Positions 25,460-35,207 are shown, counted from the first letter of the stretch. The stretch: 64,000 nucleotides of DNA from WTAW01 sp964406575 (GCA_964406575.1 CAYOSH010000010.1:1-64000), one strand, 5' to 3'. Notes: generated from the sequence alone by a model not told the origin. A program made the numbers and translations.

Positions 25460-27847
25460 TTATTCGTATCTCAAGCTTTTGACCGGATCGGTGAGTGCCG
25501 CTTTGACGGCCTGGTAGCTGATGGTCGTAAGGGCGACTAGCATCATGATGGCTGCGCCGCCTAGAAAAACTTCGATCCTCATTCCTGTCCTGTAGGCGTA
25601 GTTCTGAAGCCACCGCTGCATGGTGAAGTAGCCGATAGGGGCCGCTATCACGAACGCAAAAAAGACCAACCTTAAAAAATCTCTTGATAGGAGCGCCGCG
25701 ATGTCGAGGATCGATGCCCCCAGCATTTTCCGCACGCCGATCTCCTTAGTGCGCTGCTGGAGTGAAAAGGCCGAAAGGCCGAACAGCCCCAGCGAGGCAA
25801 TCAGAATCGTCAGGATGGTGAACGTGCCGAAAATACGCATCAGGCGCTGCTCCTGTCCGTACTCACGGGCAAAATCTTCGTCCAGGAAGTAAAAATCGAA
25901 CGGATAGCCTTCAAAGAACTGAGACCACACCTTTTTCACGTATGCTACGACCGAGGCTGCCTCCTGCGCATGAAAACGCATGGCAAAAAGCGAGTTGGGC
26001 GAGCGGATGCCGAACATCATGGGTCCGATCACCTCCCGCAGGCCGTGCTGATGGTAGTTCTCGACAACGCCGATGACTCGACCCTCGGGCTTTCCAGAAC
26101 CAGGAGAAGAGAAGTCCTTGCCGATGGCAGCCTGAGGCGACTCCCACCCTACCAATGACACAGCCTCTTCGTTGATGATGACCGCCGTGTCGCTGTCTGT
26201 GGAGAAGGATGGGTCGAAGTCGCGTCCTGCAACCAGTTTCAAGCCGAGCGTTTTTATGAAATCAAAATCGACCGGGATGTATTCCAGGCTGATGCTTTCG
26301 TTCTCTGCCCAGCCCTCGGGGAATGAAATCTGACCCCGCCATCCGCTGTGGCCGGGAACAGATCCTGTCGAGCTTACGAACTGCACAGCAGAATGTGCGG
26401 CAAGCTCATGCTTGAACACATCGATCCGGCGCGACATTTCCTGGCCGGGAGCCCGCCGCGCATCGAGAACGATTACCTGTTCGGCATCGAACCCCAGGTC
26501 CTGCTTCTGCATGTAGCGGAGCTGGCTCAACATGACAAAAGTCCCGATGATGAGGGCTCCCGAGAGGGCAAATTGAAAGACGACCAGTGTTTTCCGAAGC
26601 TTAACACCGCGCTGACCGGCCATGAAGCGGCCTTTGAGCGACTCGACAGGCGAGAACGATGAAAGGGAAAGAGCCGGGTATAGGCCCGCTAAAATCCCGA
26701 CGCCGAAGACCAGAACGAAAAGCACTCCGGCCATTTGAGGGATGAGCAAATCATGCACGGTGAACATCTTTGCGGCCAGATTGTTGAAATACGGGACGAA
26801 CACCATAGCCAGGCCGAGAGCCAGAATCAGAGCCAGAAGGCATATCACCAGCGACTCCACCAAAAATTGCCGTACCAGAGCGCTCCTGGTAGACCCGACC
26901 ACCTTGCGCAGGCCAACCTCCTTAGCCCGTTCCATGGACCGGGCCGTGGACAAATTGACAAAATTGACACAGGCTATGAACAGCAGAAACACTCCGACAA
27001 AAATCAGCAGGTAAACATAAGCGATGTCGCTTTTCGGGCCCAGCCAATTGCCGTAATCCGAGCGCAGATAGATATTCTTGAGAGGCTCCAGGACCAGCTT
27101 ATAGGACGACCCCCATCTTTCTAAATAGCTCCCTGCGTATTTTTGGGGAAGGTCGCGGATCTTTGATGCCAGTGCTTCGGCATCGGTGCCTTCACGCAGC
27201 AGGACGTAGTTGACGACATTAAGGTCGAGCCAGCCTTTTTCCATCTCTTCTTCGAACATCTCCGGGTCGATAACGCGCAGGGTGTCGAACGAAAGAAGGG
27301 CATCGAATCGGATGTGCGAGCGACGGGGCACGTTGACAACACCTTTAACCGTACAGAGAAAGGAATCTTCTCCGAGGAGGAGTGTCCGGTTGAGCGCTTG
27401 GGTCTCACCGAAAAGCTTTCGAGCCAGAGTATCCGAGAGGACGAGGGAATTGGGCTCTGCCAGCGCTGTCTTCGGGTCTCCCTCAATAAACGGGAAATCG
27501 AAGAGGTGGAAAAATCCGCTATCAGCGTAGAGCATACTCTCGAAGTAGTGATGATCGCCATGTTCGATGGAGTATGCGGGATAGGTCCGCATGTAAACGA
27601 CATCCTCGACCTCGGGATATTCGGATTCGATGAGCCGGCCATAAGGCCAGCCTACAGAGGCACCCCCGAGGCGGTAGATGCGGGAGCTCTTTTCATGAAA
27701 TCGGTCATAGGCCAGCTCGTCCTGAACATACAGGCCTATGAGCAGGCAGGCAGCCAGCCCGACGGATAGCCCGCCCAGGTTGATAGCGGCAAACCCTTTG
27801 TGCCGCCGGAATAGGCGAAGGACTATCTTGATATGATTCTTTAACAT
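25460..27847 (-). CDS. FtsX/MacB-type ABC transporter permease
   Basis: This 795-residue inner-membrane permease belongs to the large family of FtsX-like proteins with two MacB-type periplasmic domains. It opens LKNHIKIVLRLFRRHKGFAA with the first helix (about 20-42), then DELAYDRFHEKSSRIYRLGG. A first periplasmic domain (about 45-275) is followed by three helices with the SMERAKEVGLRKVVGSTR coupling motif, a second periplasmic domain (about 450-660), and three more helices with QQRTKEIGVRKMLGAS. It ends KSLRYE, the usual family terminus. AGGAGG precedes ATG 27847. No ATPase gene is adjacent; such orphan permeases are common in this lineage. The substrate is unknown; lipoprotein or peptide export and mechanotransmission are typical roles. 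Confidence 0.9.
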   Translation of the reverse strand: MLKNHIKIVLRLFRRHKGFAAINLGGLSVGLAACLLIGLYVQDELAYDRFHEKSSRIYRLGGASVGWPYGRLIESEYPEVEDVVYMRTYPAYSIEHGDHHYFESMLYADSGFFHLFDFPFIEGDPKTALAEPNSLVLSDTLARKLFGETQALNRTLLLGEDSFLCTVKGVVNVPRRSHIRFDALLSFDTLRVIDPEMFEEEMEKGWLDLNVVNYVLLREGTDAEALASKIRDLPQKYAGSYLERWGSSYKLVLEPLKNIYLRSDYGNWLGPKSDIAYVYLLIFVGVFLLFIACVNFVNLSTARSMERAKEVGLRKVVGSTRSALVRQFLVESLVICLLALILALGLAMVFVPYFNNLAAKMFTVHDLLIPQMAGVLFVLVFGVGILAGLYPALSLSSFSPVESLKGRFMAGQRGVKLRKTLVVFQFALSGALIIGTFVMLSQLRYMQKQDLGFDAEQVIVLDARRAPGQEMSRRIDVFKHELAAHSAVQFVSSTGSVPGHSGWRGQISFPEGWAENESISLEYIPVDFDFIKTLGLKLVAGRDFDPSFSTDSDTAVIINEEAVSLVGWESPQAAIGKDFSSPGSGKPEGRVIGVVENYHQHGLREVIGPMMFGIRSPNSLFAMRFHAQEAASVVAYVKKVWSQFFEGYPFDFYFLDEDFAREYGQEQRLMRIFGTFTILTILIASLGLFGLSAFSLQQRTKEIGVRKMLGASILDIAALLSRDFLRLVFFAFVIAAPIGYFTMQRWLQNYAYRTGMRIEVFLGGAAIMMLVALTTISYQAVKAALTDPVKSLRYE

Positions 27848-27944
27848 AGATATCTGCCTCCTGAAACATCGTTCTTTTAACGCAGAAGTTTAAAAACAGC
27901 CTACTGTATAAATACGGAAGCAGATCGCAAATAGTTGCCTTCGT

Positions 27945-28332
27945 TTAAGCAGAAGATTGGGTTCGGCCGCGGAGAAAAGCGATTATCTTGGGAATGGCCA
28001 GCGGAACCACATCGGGCAACATGTGCGGCATCAGGTTATCCATGACCTTGGGCATCATCTTCGGGAGAGCTCCGGAAAGAGAACGGGAAATACCGGCTTC
28101 ATCATCGCAAACATAGCATCTCCGACGAATCCCAGTTTCCCGATGAAACACATCATACCTCCCGTCCCAAGCGGCATGGCATCGAGCATCTCGGGCTGCA
28201 TGCTGTCCATCAGGTTGGCAAATTCTTTGGGCGTCATCAACGCGATCATGCCTTCGAACACCGCCCACTGTTTTGCCACTTCCGGGCTGGGATCTTCGAA
28301 CTCCTTGCCCAATCCTCGTTGATCTTTCCCAT
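27945..28332 (-). pseudogene. Methionine/proline-rich hypothetical protein with two frameshifts
   Basis: Three pieces in different frames join into one short protein: MGKINEDWA from ATG 28332, then KEFEDPSPEVAKQWAVFEGM, IALMTPKEFANLMDSMQPEM, GGMMCFIGKLGFVGDAMFAM, MKPVFPVLFPELS, and after a second shift near 28065 MMPKVMDNLMPHMLPDVVPL, AIPKIIAFLRGRTQSSA. One missing base near 28303 and one near 28065 account for the shifts. About 128 residues would result. I do not recognise the family. It lies between S21 and the FtsX permease on the same strand. Confidence 0.55.
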
Positions 28333-28440
28333 CTTTCTTTAAACATATGTGTACAATGCACTCTTATTCTATCTTTTCTCGTGGGTCAGAATAGAGCAAT
28401 TGAATGCCGTAAAGAAATTGCTTCATTCGGGCTTACTAAA

Positions 28441-28650
28441 TTACCAAAGTTCTCTTTCCCGTTTTCGTCTGAGATATCTGCGCATGCGTTTTAGTGCTCG
28501 ATGTTCCTTCATTCGTCTCTTATCTCCGGGTTTGACATAAACAGAATTTTTTTTGATATCTCTCATAATGGCTTCTTTTTGGACTTTTCTTTTGAACCTT
28601 CTGAGAGCGTTCTCAAGGGATTCATTTTCTTTCACTAACACATAAGCCAG
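28441..28650 (-). CDS. rpsU: 30S ribosomal protein S21, probable CTG start
   Basis: This small basic protein of the 30S subunit takes part in mRNA binding at initiation. The frame reads (M)AYVLVKENESLENALRRFKR, then KVQKEAIMRDIKKNSVYVKP and a very basic tail ending RRKRERELW, matching bS21 (ENESLExALRRFKR is the family core). The only good ribosome site, AGGAGG, stands 8 bases before a CTG at 28650, which would make the usual MAYV start. GTG 28659 overlaps the ribosome site itself and later GTGs are too far. So it uses either a rare CTG start or a mutated ATG/TTG. It follows the sigma factor gene by 32 bases, so the two are likely co-transcribed. Confidence 0.88.
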   Translation of the reverse strand: MAYVLVKENESLENALRRFKRKVQKEAIMRDIKKNSVYVKPGDKRRMKEHRALKRMRRYLRRKRERELW

Positions 28651-28682
28651 GTTTATCACCTCCTGTTGATTTTGGAAAAACG

Positions 28683-30086
28683 TCAGAGAGCGTCTTTATC
28701 CAGAACAGAATTTAACATTTGATACGTTTTCTGACGCCTGAGCTTTCGTAAAGCTTTTGCTTCGATCTGCCTGATTCGCTCCCGCGTGACACGGAATTGA
28801 TTTCCCACTTCTTCCAGAGTATGCTCATTCCCACTGCCTAGCCCGAAGCGCATCTTCAAGACCATCGCTTCTTTTTTATTGAGTGAACTGAGTGCCTTTT
28901 CTATTTTCTCTCTGCGGCTGATCTGAATAAAAACATCATCCGGTACGGGTGACCGATCATCCTTGATAAAATCTCTTAAAAAGCTATCTCCATCCTCCCC
29001 AATCGGCGATTCCAGTGAAATGGGATCTCTAGCGATTTTAATGATCTTTCGGACTTTTTTGACGGGAAGCCTCATTTTTTTTGCGATCTCTTCCTGAGTG
29101 GGCTCGCGGCCACTTTCCTGAACCCATAGCAGGCAGACTTTATTCAATCTATTGATTGTCTCGATCATGTGCACGGGAATTCGAATTGTGCGGGCCTGGT
29201 CTGCAACAGCTCTCGTGATCGCTTGTCTAATCCACCATGTGGCATATGTCGAAAATTTGTAACCTCGCCTGTAATCGAACTTCTCCACTGCCTTGATCAA
29301 GCCCATATTGCCCTCTTGGATCAGATCGAGAAAATCAAGGCCTCTCTTTAAATACTTCTTGGAGATAGATATGACCAATCTGAGATTTGCCTTGACCATC
29401 ACACTTTTCGCTTGTGTTTCGGCTCTTTTTTCAAAGGAAATGGACCGGAGAATTTTCCCCAAGCCCTCCGTATCAAGGCCAATTTCTATTCTGTATTTTC
29501 TATAAATTCTGTCTATGTCTTTCTTCTTCTGCTGGAAGTTCATCTTTGCTTTTTTGCTCCGCGAATTCGCCATCGCCCGGTTTAACTCATCTCTGCTTTG
29601 ATCCAGGTCGAACATGACCTTGTGTTTGGCAAAAAGGCCTGCAGATACACGTTCAAAAAATTCTGGCTTGATGTGCAACCTTTTTATGGTGTGAAGGATC
29701 TGAACAACAAGGCGCGCCCGCTTAATAGTGTTTTTCTTTCTTTGAGGGATGGTCTTTAACTGTACCTGGTAATCCCTGATCTTTTTTATTTCGAGGAAAA
29801 TCCGCTCAATTTTCTCTTCCAGATTAGATTTTTTCAGATCCTCAAAGTTATCATCGAATAATCTTTGAAATTTCATTGGATTAAGTTTCAGTTTATCTTC
29901 GAGTTCGTAAATTCTCTGTAATAAATAGCGCGTCTGTAAGAGAGCTTTGAAGATATTTATTTTGCATCTTTCCATCCGTTTGGCTATGTCCACTTCATTT
30001 CTACGTGTGAGAAGCGAAATTCTGCCCATGTCCTTCAAATAGATTCTAACGGGATCTCCAGTCAACAATTTATTAAGTACGCTCAT
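28683..30086 (-). CDS. RNA polymerase sigma-70 family factor (group 1/2, RpoD-like)
   Basis: This 467-residue sigma factor begins directly with region 1.2 (DPVRIYLKDMGRISLLTRRN), lacking region 1.1. A lysine-rich non-conserved region (about 40-225) follows, then complete regions 2 to 4: VKANLRLVISISKKYLKRGL, LDLIQEGNMGLIKAVEKFDY, FSTYATWWIRQAITRA (2.4, promoter -10 recognition), ARTIRIPVHMIETINRL, region 3, and region 4 with LEEVGNQFRVTRERIRQIEA (-35 helix-turn-helix). The motifs are those of primary or primary-like sigma factors; the missing region 1.1 suggests a group 2 factor, or a lineage-specific RpoD. It lies 23 bases after a small unknown gene and 32 before rpsU, recalling the classical rpsU-dnaG-rpoD association. 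Confidence 0.92.
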   Translation of the reverse strand: MSVLNKLLTGDPVRIYLKDMGRISLLTRRNEVDIAKRMERCKINIFKALLQTRYLLQRIYELEDKLKLNPMKFQRLFDDNFEDLKKSNLEEKIERIFLEIKKIRDYQVQLKTIPQRKKNTIKRARLVVQILHTIKRLHIKPEFFERVSAGLFAKHKVMFDLDQSRDELNRAMANSRSKKAKMNFQQKKKDIDRIYRKYRIEIGLDTEGLGKILRSISFEKRAETQAKSVMVKANLRLVISISKKYLKRGLDFLDLIQEGNMGLIKAVEKFDYRRGYKFSTYATWWIRQAITRAVADQARTIRIPVHMIETINRLNKVCLLWVQESGREPTQEEIAKKMRLPVKKVRKIIKIARDPISLESPIGEDGDSFLRDFIKDDRSPVPDDVFIQISRREKIEKALSSLNKKEAMVLKMRFGLGSGNEHTLEEVGNQFRVTRERIRQIEAKALRKLRRQKTYQMLNSVLDKDAL

Positions 30087-30109
30087 ATTAAATTTCTTCC
30101 GTTATCATG

Positions 30110-30568
30110 CTATTTTCTTTGGGATGTTGGTTGGCTTCTCAAAAAATGAATCAATCTGTTTTTATTGCGCTCAATGACGACCTTGGCTGCCTGACGCTTA
30201 GTTAAGCCTTTTTCAATTTCGGCTGATATATCTTTCAATAAGACTGCACGCAATAGATCGATACTATCACTATGCGACTTTAATGTTTGTGTTATTATAT
30301 TTTTTTCTTTGTCATTTGCAATTTCGATCATTCTCTTTAAGCGGGATTGTTTACAAACGGCTTGCAAACATATTTCGTACACAAAATTAAAGACCTCCCT
30401 CACACTTTCGATATACTGTTTGTTTCGTTCTCTACTGTTAGCGATATGAGCAAAATCGTCTTTGGATATAGAAGCTTCGACGTCTTTCCAAAGCTCTTTG
30501 AAAAAATCCTCGAGCGAGTACTTGACATCATTATTTCTGATGCGTTCGGGGGTAATATTTTTTTTCAT
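30110..30568 (-). CDS. Uncharacterised helical protein encoded upstream of the sigma factor
   Basis: A 152-residue, mostly helical, charged protein with no signal peptide, membrane helix or recognised domain. It begins MKKNITPERIRNNDVKYSLE and ends with a basic stretch (ERNKNRLIHFLRSQPTSQRK). It has its own ribosome site (AGGAG before ATG 30568) and ends 23 bases before the sigma factor start, so it is the first gene of an operon with sigma and S21. A role as a sigma regulator or partner is possible from position only. Confidence 0.65.
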   Translation of the reverse strand: MKKNITPERIRNNDVKYSLEDFFKELWKDVEASISKDDFAHIANSRERNKQYIESVREVFNFVYEICLQAVCKQSRLKRMIEIANDKEKNIITQTLKSHSDSIDLLRAVLLKDISAEIEKGLTKRQAAKVVIERNKNRLIHFLRSQPTSQRK

Positions 30569-30879
30569 ATAACTCCTATATGCCTCCTAAAAAATAGTCA
30601 CATTAATTCGAATTTTCCGCCAATACAAAACTGAGGAAGATATTATGAGGAGGGCTATTTAAATGAATTTTAAATTCATGTGTGCATATAGTATCAAAAT
30701 CCTCTAAAGGAATCAAATCTGGCTATAGGAGAAAATTCAAGAATCTGAAAAGATTTCGACAAAACGAAGAGTAAACGACAAGTAAATACCCGATCCTCCC
30801 CGTGTACCACTGCTGTGACAGAAAATGTTGAAAATTGTTGAAAATATGGTCTGAGCCGGCACGATTCACGGATCCTAAA
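30569..30879. other. AT-rich intergenic region with a palindrome
   Basis: No gene is visible. ATGAATTT and AAATTCAT form a near-perfect palindrome at 30663-30679, about 95 bases upstream of the sigma operon start, and could be an operator. A 26-base sequence at 30802-30827 recurs at 40475-40500 (annotated separately). Confidence 0.4.
30802..30827 (+). repeat. Dispersed 26-base repeat, copy 1
   Basis: GTGTACCACTGCTGTGACAG followed by AAAATG. The same 26 bases with two mismatches occur at 40475-40500, next to a broken HEPN gene. A partial match (CTGTGACAGAATG) occurs at 49739. Probably a trace of a mobile element end or a shared regulatory site. Confidence 0.5.
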
Positions 30880-33624
30880 TCAATACCTTTTTTCAAACCA
30901 TTGATCTTTGAGCACAAGCGCTTTTTTGGAGTACTCTACACCGTTTACAATCAACTTGACGGTATATTCTCCAGGTTTTGCCCGGATATGTTTATAATCC
31001 ACTTCCCGCCATTCAGGCTGTGGCTGAATCCAGACATCCAGGGGCCGTCCGGTCACGGACACCTCTTCATCGGGTTCGCCGAAATAGTCATGCCCGTCGT
31101 AATAATCGAAATAGAGTTCATCATTCCTGGTTCTCTCAATCCACCGGGCTGCATCCTCTTTCTCTTTATCCGTCCGGAGTATTCGTTCTGTCAGGTGCCA
31201 TTCTACATTGTTCAATCCCGGATCGCCGGATCCTTCATATTCATTGACGAGCTGCGAGCCGCGGAATATCTGCACTGTCACTCCGTCTTTCACCCTGTTT
31301 TTCAAGTAATAATTCACAACGATTCCCTTGGGAGCATTTTCACCGTTGTAGTTCTGAAAATTTGCCGCCACCTGTTTCTGTCCGCTCAGAATCCAGAGAA
31401 TCTGCGGTTCAACGTCGAAAAGATGAACATCTTCGGCGAGCACCTTCGCATTGATTTCCTGAAGAGGTGAAATATCGGCAATCCAGAAACTCCTGCCATA
31501 GGTCGCGACGATGAGGTCGTTCTCGCGGGGGTGAATCACCATGTCGGTGATCGGAATATTCGGCATATTGTTCCTAAGTGACTGCCATGAAGCTCCCCGG
31601 TCGAGAGAAACATAAATACTTTTTTCCGTTCCGAGAAACAGAAGATCAGGATTTTTATGGTCGTGACGGATCACATTGACCGGTTCACCCGCAGGAAGCC
31701 CGTTGGTGATCGATTCCCATGTTTCCCCGTAATCCGTTGTTCTGTAGGCGTATGGCTTCAGGTCTCCGGTGACCCTTCTGCCGTTAAGGGTGATAAATGC
31801 CTCCTCCGGATCATGACGCGAAGCTTCCACCCGGCTCACCTTGTACTCCGGCTTACCGGGAATTTTATCATTCAATTTGGTCCAGGATTTGCCGCTGTCT
31901 CTTGTGAGTTGAACATTGCCGTCGTCTGTTCCCACCCAGATAACACCCTGCACAATTGGAGATTCATCGATGGTGGTAATCGTACCATTGATTCTATTTT
32001 TTTGCTCTTCGTACGGCCCGTTGGTGAGATCGGGACTTATTTCTTGCCAGCATTCTCCCAGATAGGAGGAGCGCAGCAGAACATTTGCACCATGAAAAAT
32101 TACATTGGAGTTGTGCGGAGAAATGAGAAAAGGAGCGAGAAAGTTAAATCGGATTCCCTCCTTTCGGTAACGAATGTCTTTTCGTACGTTCGTCTTCTGG
32201 TCGTTTCGTGAAATGGAACCATTTTGAGACGAGACAAAGAGCCATCGGTTGTCTCTCGGATCGACCTGCGCGTATCCACCGTCCGCCCCACCGACATGTT
32301 CCCAGTCCTCAAACCGGATAGGATACCTCCCCTGCTTGGTGCTGGGTCCCCGCCATGTGCCGAAATCCTGCATACCGCCATAGACGTTGTAAGGGTAGGC
32401 CATGTCGACTCCTACCGCTTCCAACAAACCGCACGGCAGATTGTCGGGATGGGACCATGTTTTGCAGCCGCTGAACGATATCCTGATTCCCGAATCGCTC
32501 GAACCGATCATATGGTCGCTGTTCAGGGGATCGATCCAGAGGTCTTGATGATCGTTCCCGAACCGGATGATCGCATGTTTCCAGGTCTTTCCTCCGTCGT
32601 CTGTCCCCTGGATACAGCTGTTAAGTACGTATATTTTATCTTCGTTATTCGGATCGATCCGGATCTGAGCGTACCGTTCGCTGCCCCGCATCAAAAAGGT
32701 CTTCAGGTCCGGACTGATCCGCTGCCAGGTTCTCCCTGCGTCCCTCGTGCGCCAGATGGTATTCTCTGTATCACGCCGGGGATTCTCGGGATTCTCCACA
32801 GGAATGAGTATCGTGGCAACGACGACATCCGGGTTCGTCCGATAGATGTCGAGCCCGATCCTTTGGAGGGGGACAGTCGGCAATCCTCCGCCCAGCTTCT
32901 CCCACGAGGATCCACCGTTCGTGGTCTTAAAAATACCGCTTGCTTCGCCGCCATCACGGTCCCACATGCTGGCATACAGTATATTAAAATCCGTCGGATG
33001 CATGTGAACATCTGCGCCGCTCACAGGCTTCCCATTATCGGTCAATCCGAGAACCTTTTCCCAGGTTCTCCCGCCGTTAGAGGTCTTGAATATGCCTCGT
33101 TCGGGTTTGTTGTCGTAAGGACTTCCGACTGCGGAGACATACACGATCTCCGGATTCTCAGGATGAATGACGATTTTACTGATGAAATAGGAGTCTTCCA
33201 GGCCGATGTGCGTCCACGATCCTCCTCCGTTGGTCGATTTGTACATCCCCTCTCCCCAGTAGGAAAGGTTTCCCGTACCGACGTAGACTATTTCGGGATC
33301 CGAAAAAGCGACTTCCACGTCGCCGAGGGCGTTGATATTTTCATTGTCGAAAACAGGTTGATACGTACTCCCGTTATCCGTGGTCTTCCAAAGCCCCCCC
33401 GTAGAAGCCGCTGCATAGAACGTATAGGGCTGCTTGTCAGTATCGGGAACACCGATCTGCATGAATCGGCCTGACTGTTTCGTCGGGCCGATGCTTCGGA
33501 AATGGATCTTGTCGAGAACATGTGTTGGCGCCTGCTGGCCAAACACGGGGGACAAGATCAAACAGAGTAAACAGAATCCTCCTGTACAGAACCTCTGTGC
33601 TGCTGTCTTGAAAAACATAATCAT
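30880..33624 (-). CDS. Secreted BNR/sortilin-like beta-propeller protein
   Basis: This 914-residue exported protein has a signal peptide (CTGGFCLLCLILSPVFGQ) followed by many BNR/Asp-box-type repeats: GGLWKTTDNGSTYQPVF, GMYKSTNGGGSWTHIG, GIFKTSNGGRTWEKV, GIFKTTNGGSSWEKLG, IWRTRDAGRTWQRIS, TDDGGKTWKH, RDSGKSWTKLN, and YRTTDYGETWESITNG. Such repeats form VPS10/sortilin or sialidase-type propellers. The last about 170 residues (after IADISPLQEINAKVLAED) form a beta-rich domain seen at the end of this family. No catalytic set for sialidase is apparent, so binding or scaffolding is as likely as hydrolysis. It lies 75 bases after the M24-like gene on the same strand, probably in one operon. AGGAGG precedes the start. 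Confidence 0.85.
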   Translation of the reverse strand: MIMFFKTAAQRFCTGGFCLLCLILSPVFGQQAPTHVLDKIHFRSIGPTKQSGRFMQIGVPDTDKQPYTFYAAASTGGLWKTTDNGSTYQPVFDNENINALGDVEVAFSDPEIVYVGTGNLSYWGEGMYKSTNGGGSWTHIGLEDSYFISKIVIHPENPEIVYVSAVGSPYDNKPERGIFKTSNGGRTWEKVLGLTDNGKPVSGADVHMHPTDFNILYASMWDRDGGEASGIFKTTNGGSSWEKLGGGLPTVPLQRIGLDIYRTNPDVVVATILIPVENPENPRRDTENTIWRTRDAGRTWQRISPDLKTFLMRGSERYAQIRIDPNNEDKIYVLNSCIQGTDDGGKTWKHAIIRFGNDHQDLWIDPLNSDHMIGSSDSGIRISFSGCKTWSHPDNLPCGLLEAVGVDMAYPYNVYGGMQDFGTWRGPSTKQGRYPIRFEDWEHVGGADGGYAQVDPRDNRWLFVSSQNGSISRNDQKTNVRKDIRYRKEGIRFNFLAPFLISPHNSNVIFHGANVLLRSSYLGECWQEISPDLTNGPYEEQKNRINGTITTIDESPIVQGVIWVGTDDGNVQLTRDSGKSWTKLNDKIPGKPEYKVSRVEASRHDPEEAFITLNGRRVTGDLKPYAYRTTDYGETWESITNGLPAGEPVNVIRHDHKNPDLLFLGTEKSIYVSLDRGASWQSLRNNMPNIPITDMVIHPRENDLIVATYGRSFWIADISPLQEINAKVLAEDVHLFDVEPQILWILSGQKQVAANFQNYNGENAPKGIVVNYYLKNRVKDGVTVQIFRGSQLVNEYEGSGDPGLNNVEWHLTERILRTDKEKEDAARWIERTRNDELYFDYYDGHDYFGEPDEEVSVTGRPLDVWIQPQPEWREVDYKHIRAKPGEYTVKLIVNGVEYSKKALVLKDQWFEKRY

Positions 33625-33698
33625 TCCTCCTGTCTAGTGGTTTTATGATCTCCGCAGCGCTTTTTAAAACGATCTGAAGACATTGATATTTTGTACGC

Positions 33699-35162
33699 TT
33701 ATTTAATGAGATAAAGCTCCTTTTGCGGAGGGGATAAATACTCGACTCCATTTTCTGTGGCAATCGCCTGCTCATGATCCCACCAGAACAAATACTGGTC
33801 TTTGCCTTCGGGGCCTGGCGACGGCATATAGAAAAAATATTCTAAAACAAAGTGATGATTGGGTGGGAGCGGTATATCCCACGTCCACGTCGGACCATAA
33901 GAACTAATCCTGGGGCCGAGATAATTCTCCTCCGGCCTCTCACGTGCCCCTTTCATCATGCCATGGCAGTCGATACTAAGGTGCGTTTTTTCAGGATCAT
34001 AACCTGCGGAATAAACGGGAAAATTGTTCTTTGGGACAACCATATGCAACTGGTCATCCCTAACAATGATCCCTGCATTCTCGAATTTCAGCTTGCAGTT
34101 TTTCATGATTTCACGAGGAGTAAGCCTTGCCTTGATGGTCTCTGCCAAAATCTTGTCGATTTTCAGATATTCTGCCCAGAGTTTCTTGATTTCTTGAGCA
34201 GGTTCTGTCTCTCCTTCACGGAGCACGTAGGCGTACAATCCCTGGCTTGGTGAGGCAACGATATCGCCTCGCTCGATTTTATCACTCCCAAAGCCATTGC
34301 TCCTTCCCCTTTGTGATTCTCCTGTTTTTGTCCGGCGAAAAACAGTTAATCTCGCATCGCGCCTTTTAGTTTCACCCGGGACGATCTCAGAAAAAGCTTT
34401 TTTTACTCGTTTAACGTCGTCCCTACGCATTTTCTTAAGGAGTTCAATTTCGCTCGGCACCTTATTAATAATGTAATCCATTATCACGTATTCAGATGAG
34501 ACCAGCCTGCTGGCATATTTATCACCGAGCTCTTCAGTCAATAGGAGGTAATCTGTATACGATAAGCCGTCTCTTGCACCTCCAAAATCAGTGTAGGTCT
34601 CCCACGGTCCCAGATTAAGCATGAAATTGACAGCAATGCGTTTGGGGTCGCGCGCTTCGACAAATTCTCTGAGGCCTTTAAATCGGAAATCATATTCTGT
34701 CATCGGGCTTGCCAGCGGTTCCTTCACAACAATTGCCTTGTCGATTATGTCGTAGGCTCCGCATTCTTCAACCAATTTATAGTCCTCCTCATCCCCTCCA
34801 CGATGTGTAGCTCCCCAACGACGCCCGAGAACCGCCCGTTCAATCCTGTCGCTGCCACGGTCCGTGAAGACGAAGACACCGGAGGTACTGCCCAACTCTT
34901 GTGCACCAAAATCGTCAGGAATGGCTATTCTCATCACATGGATCCACATGTCGACATTGTTCTTCCGCATGGCTAAAGGCAGGACGATATCGAACTTTTC
35001 CCGGCGAATCTGATTATTCCATTCCTTCAGATCGACCTCTTCCTGAGTCTGCTGACTGACCATTTCCGCATCAGTGGGCGCGGATTTGATCGTTGCCACA
35101 AGGCATAGGCCCAAAAACATGGACAAAGAAAAAATCACACACAAAGCTTTTCGAGTAGACAT
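33699..35162 (-). CDS. Secreted M24-like (creatinase/prolidase fold) protein, probably non-catalytic, copy 1
   Basis: This 487-residue protein has a signal peptide (ALCVIFSLSMFLGLCLVATI). The N-terminal part (about 45-240) resembles the creatinase N domain of Xaa-Pro aminopeptidases (KFDIVLPLAMRKNNVDMWIH, GVFVFTDRG, DYLLLTEELG). The C-terminal part (about 240-487) resembles the M24 pita-bread fold (IERGDIVASPSQGLYAYVLR, LTPREIMKN, then ENGVEYLSPPQ). The metal-binding Asp expected in the VDAG-like strand is replaced (ASPSQG), and the Glu of the final EDxxxVTE strand is not in place (HEQAIATE), so peptidase activity is doubtful. A tandem paralogue follows at 35329 and a decayed third at 36888. 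It has its own promoter (35208-35236) and probably drives the BNR gene too. Confidence 0.75.
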   Translation of the reverse strand: MSTRKALCVIFSLSMFLGLCLVATIKSAPTDAEMVSQQTQEEVDLKEWNNQIRREKFDIVLPLAMRKNNVDMWIHVMRIAIPDDFGAQELGSTSGVFVFTDRGSDRIERAVLGRRWGATHRGGDEEDYKLVEECGAYDIIDKAIVVKEPLASPMTEYDFRFKGLREFVEARDPKRIAVNFMLNLGPWETYTDFGGARDGLSYTDYLLLTEELGDKYASRLVSSEYVIMDYIINKVPSEIELLKKMRRDDVKRVKKAFSEIVPGETKRRDARLTVFRRTKTGESQRGRSNGFGSDKIERGDIVASPSQGLYAYVLREGETEPAQEIKKLWAEYLKIDKILAETIKARLTPREIMKNCKLKFENAGIIVRDDQLHMVVPKNNFPVYSAGYDPEKTHLSIDCHGMMKGARERPEENYLGPRISSYGPTWTWDIPLPPNHHFVLEYFFYMPSPGPEGKDQYLFWWDHEQAIATENGVEYLSPPQKELYLIK

Positions 35163-35207
35163 TAGATAGCCTCCTTCATTATGGATCTGTGCGAATCGAA
35201 CTTAAAG

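Noticed and set aside
32224..33474. 416-codon plus-strand frame opposite the BNR protein
   Set aside because: Antisense of the repeated Asp-box coding sequence; no recognisable domain or ribosome site.
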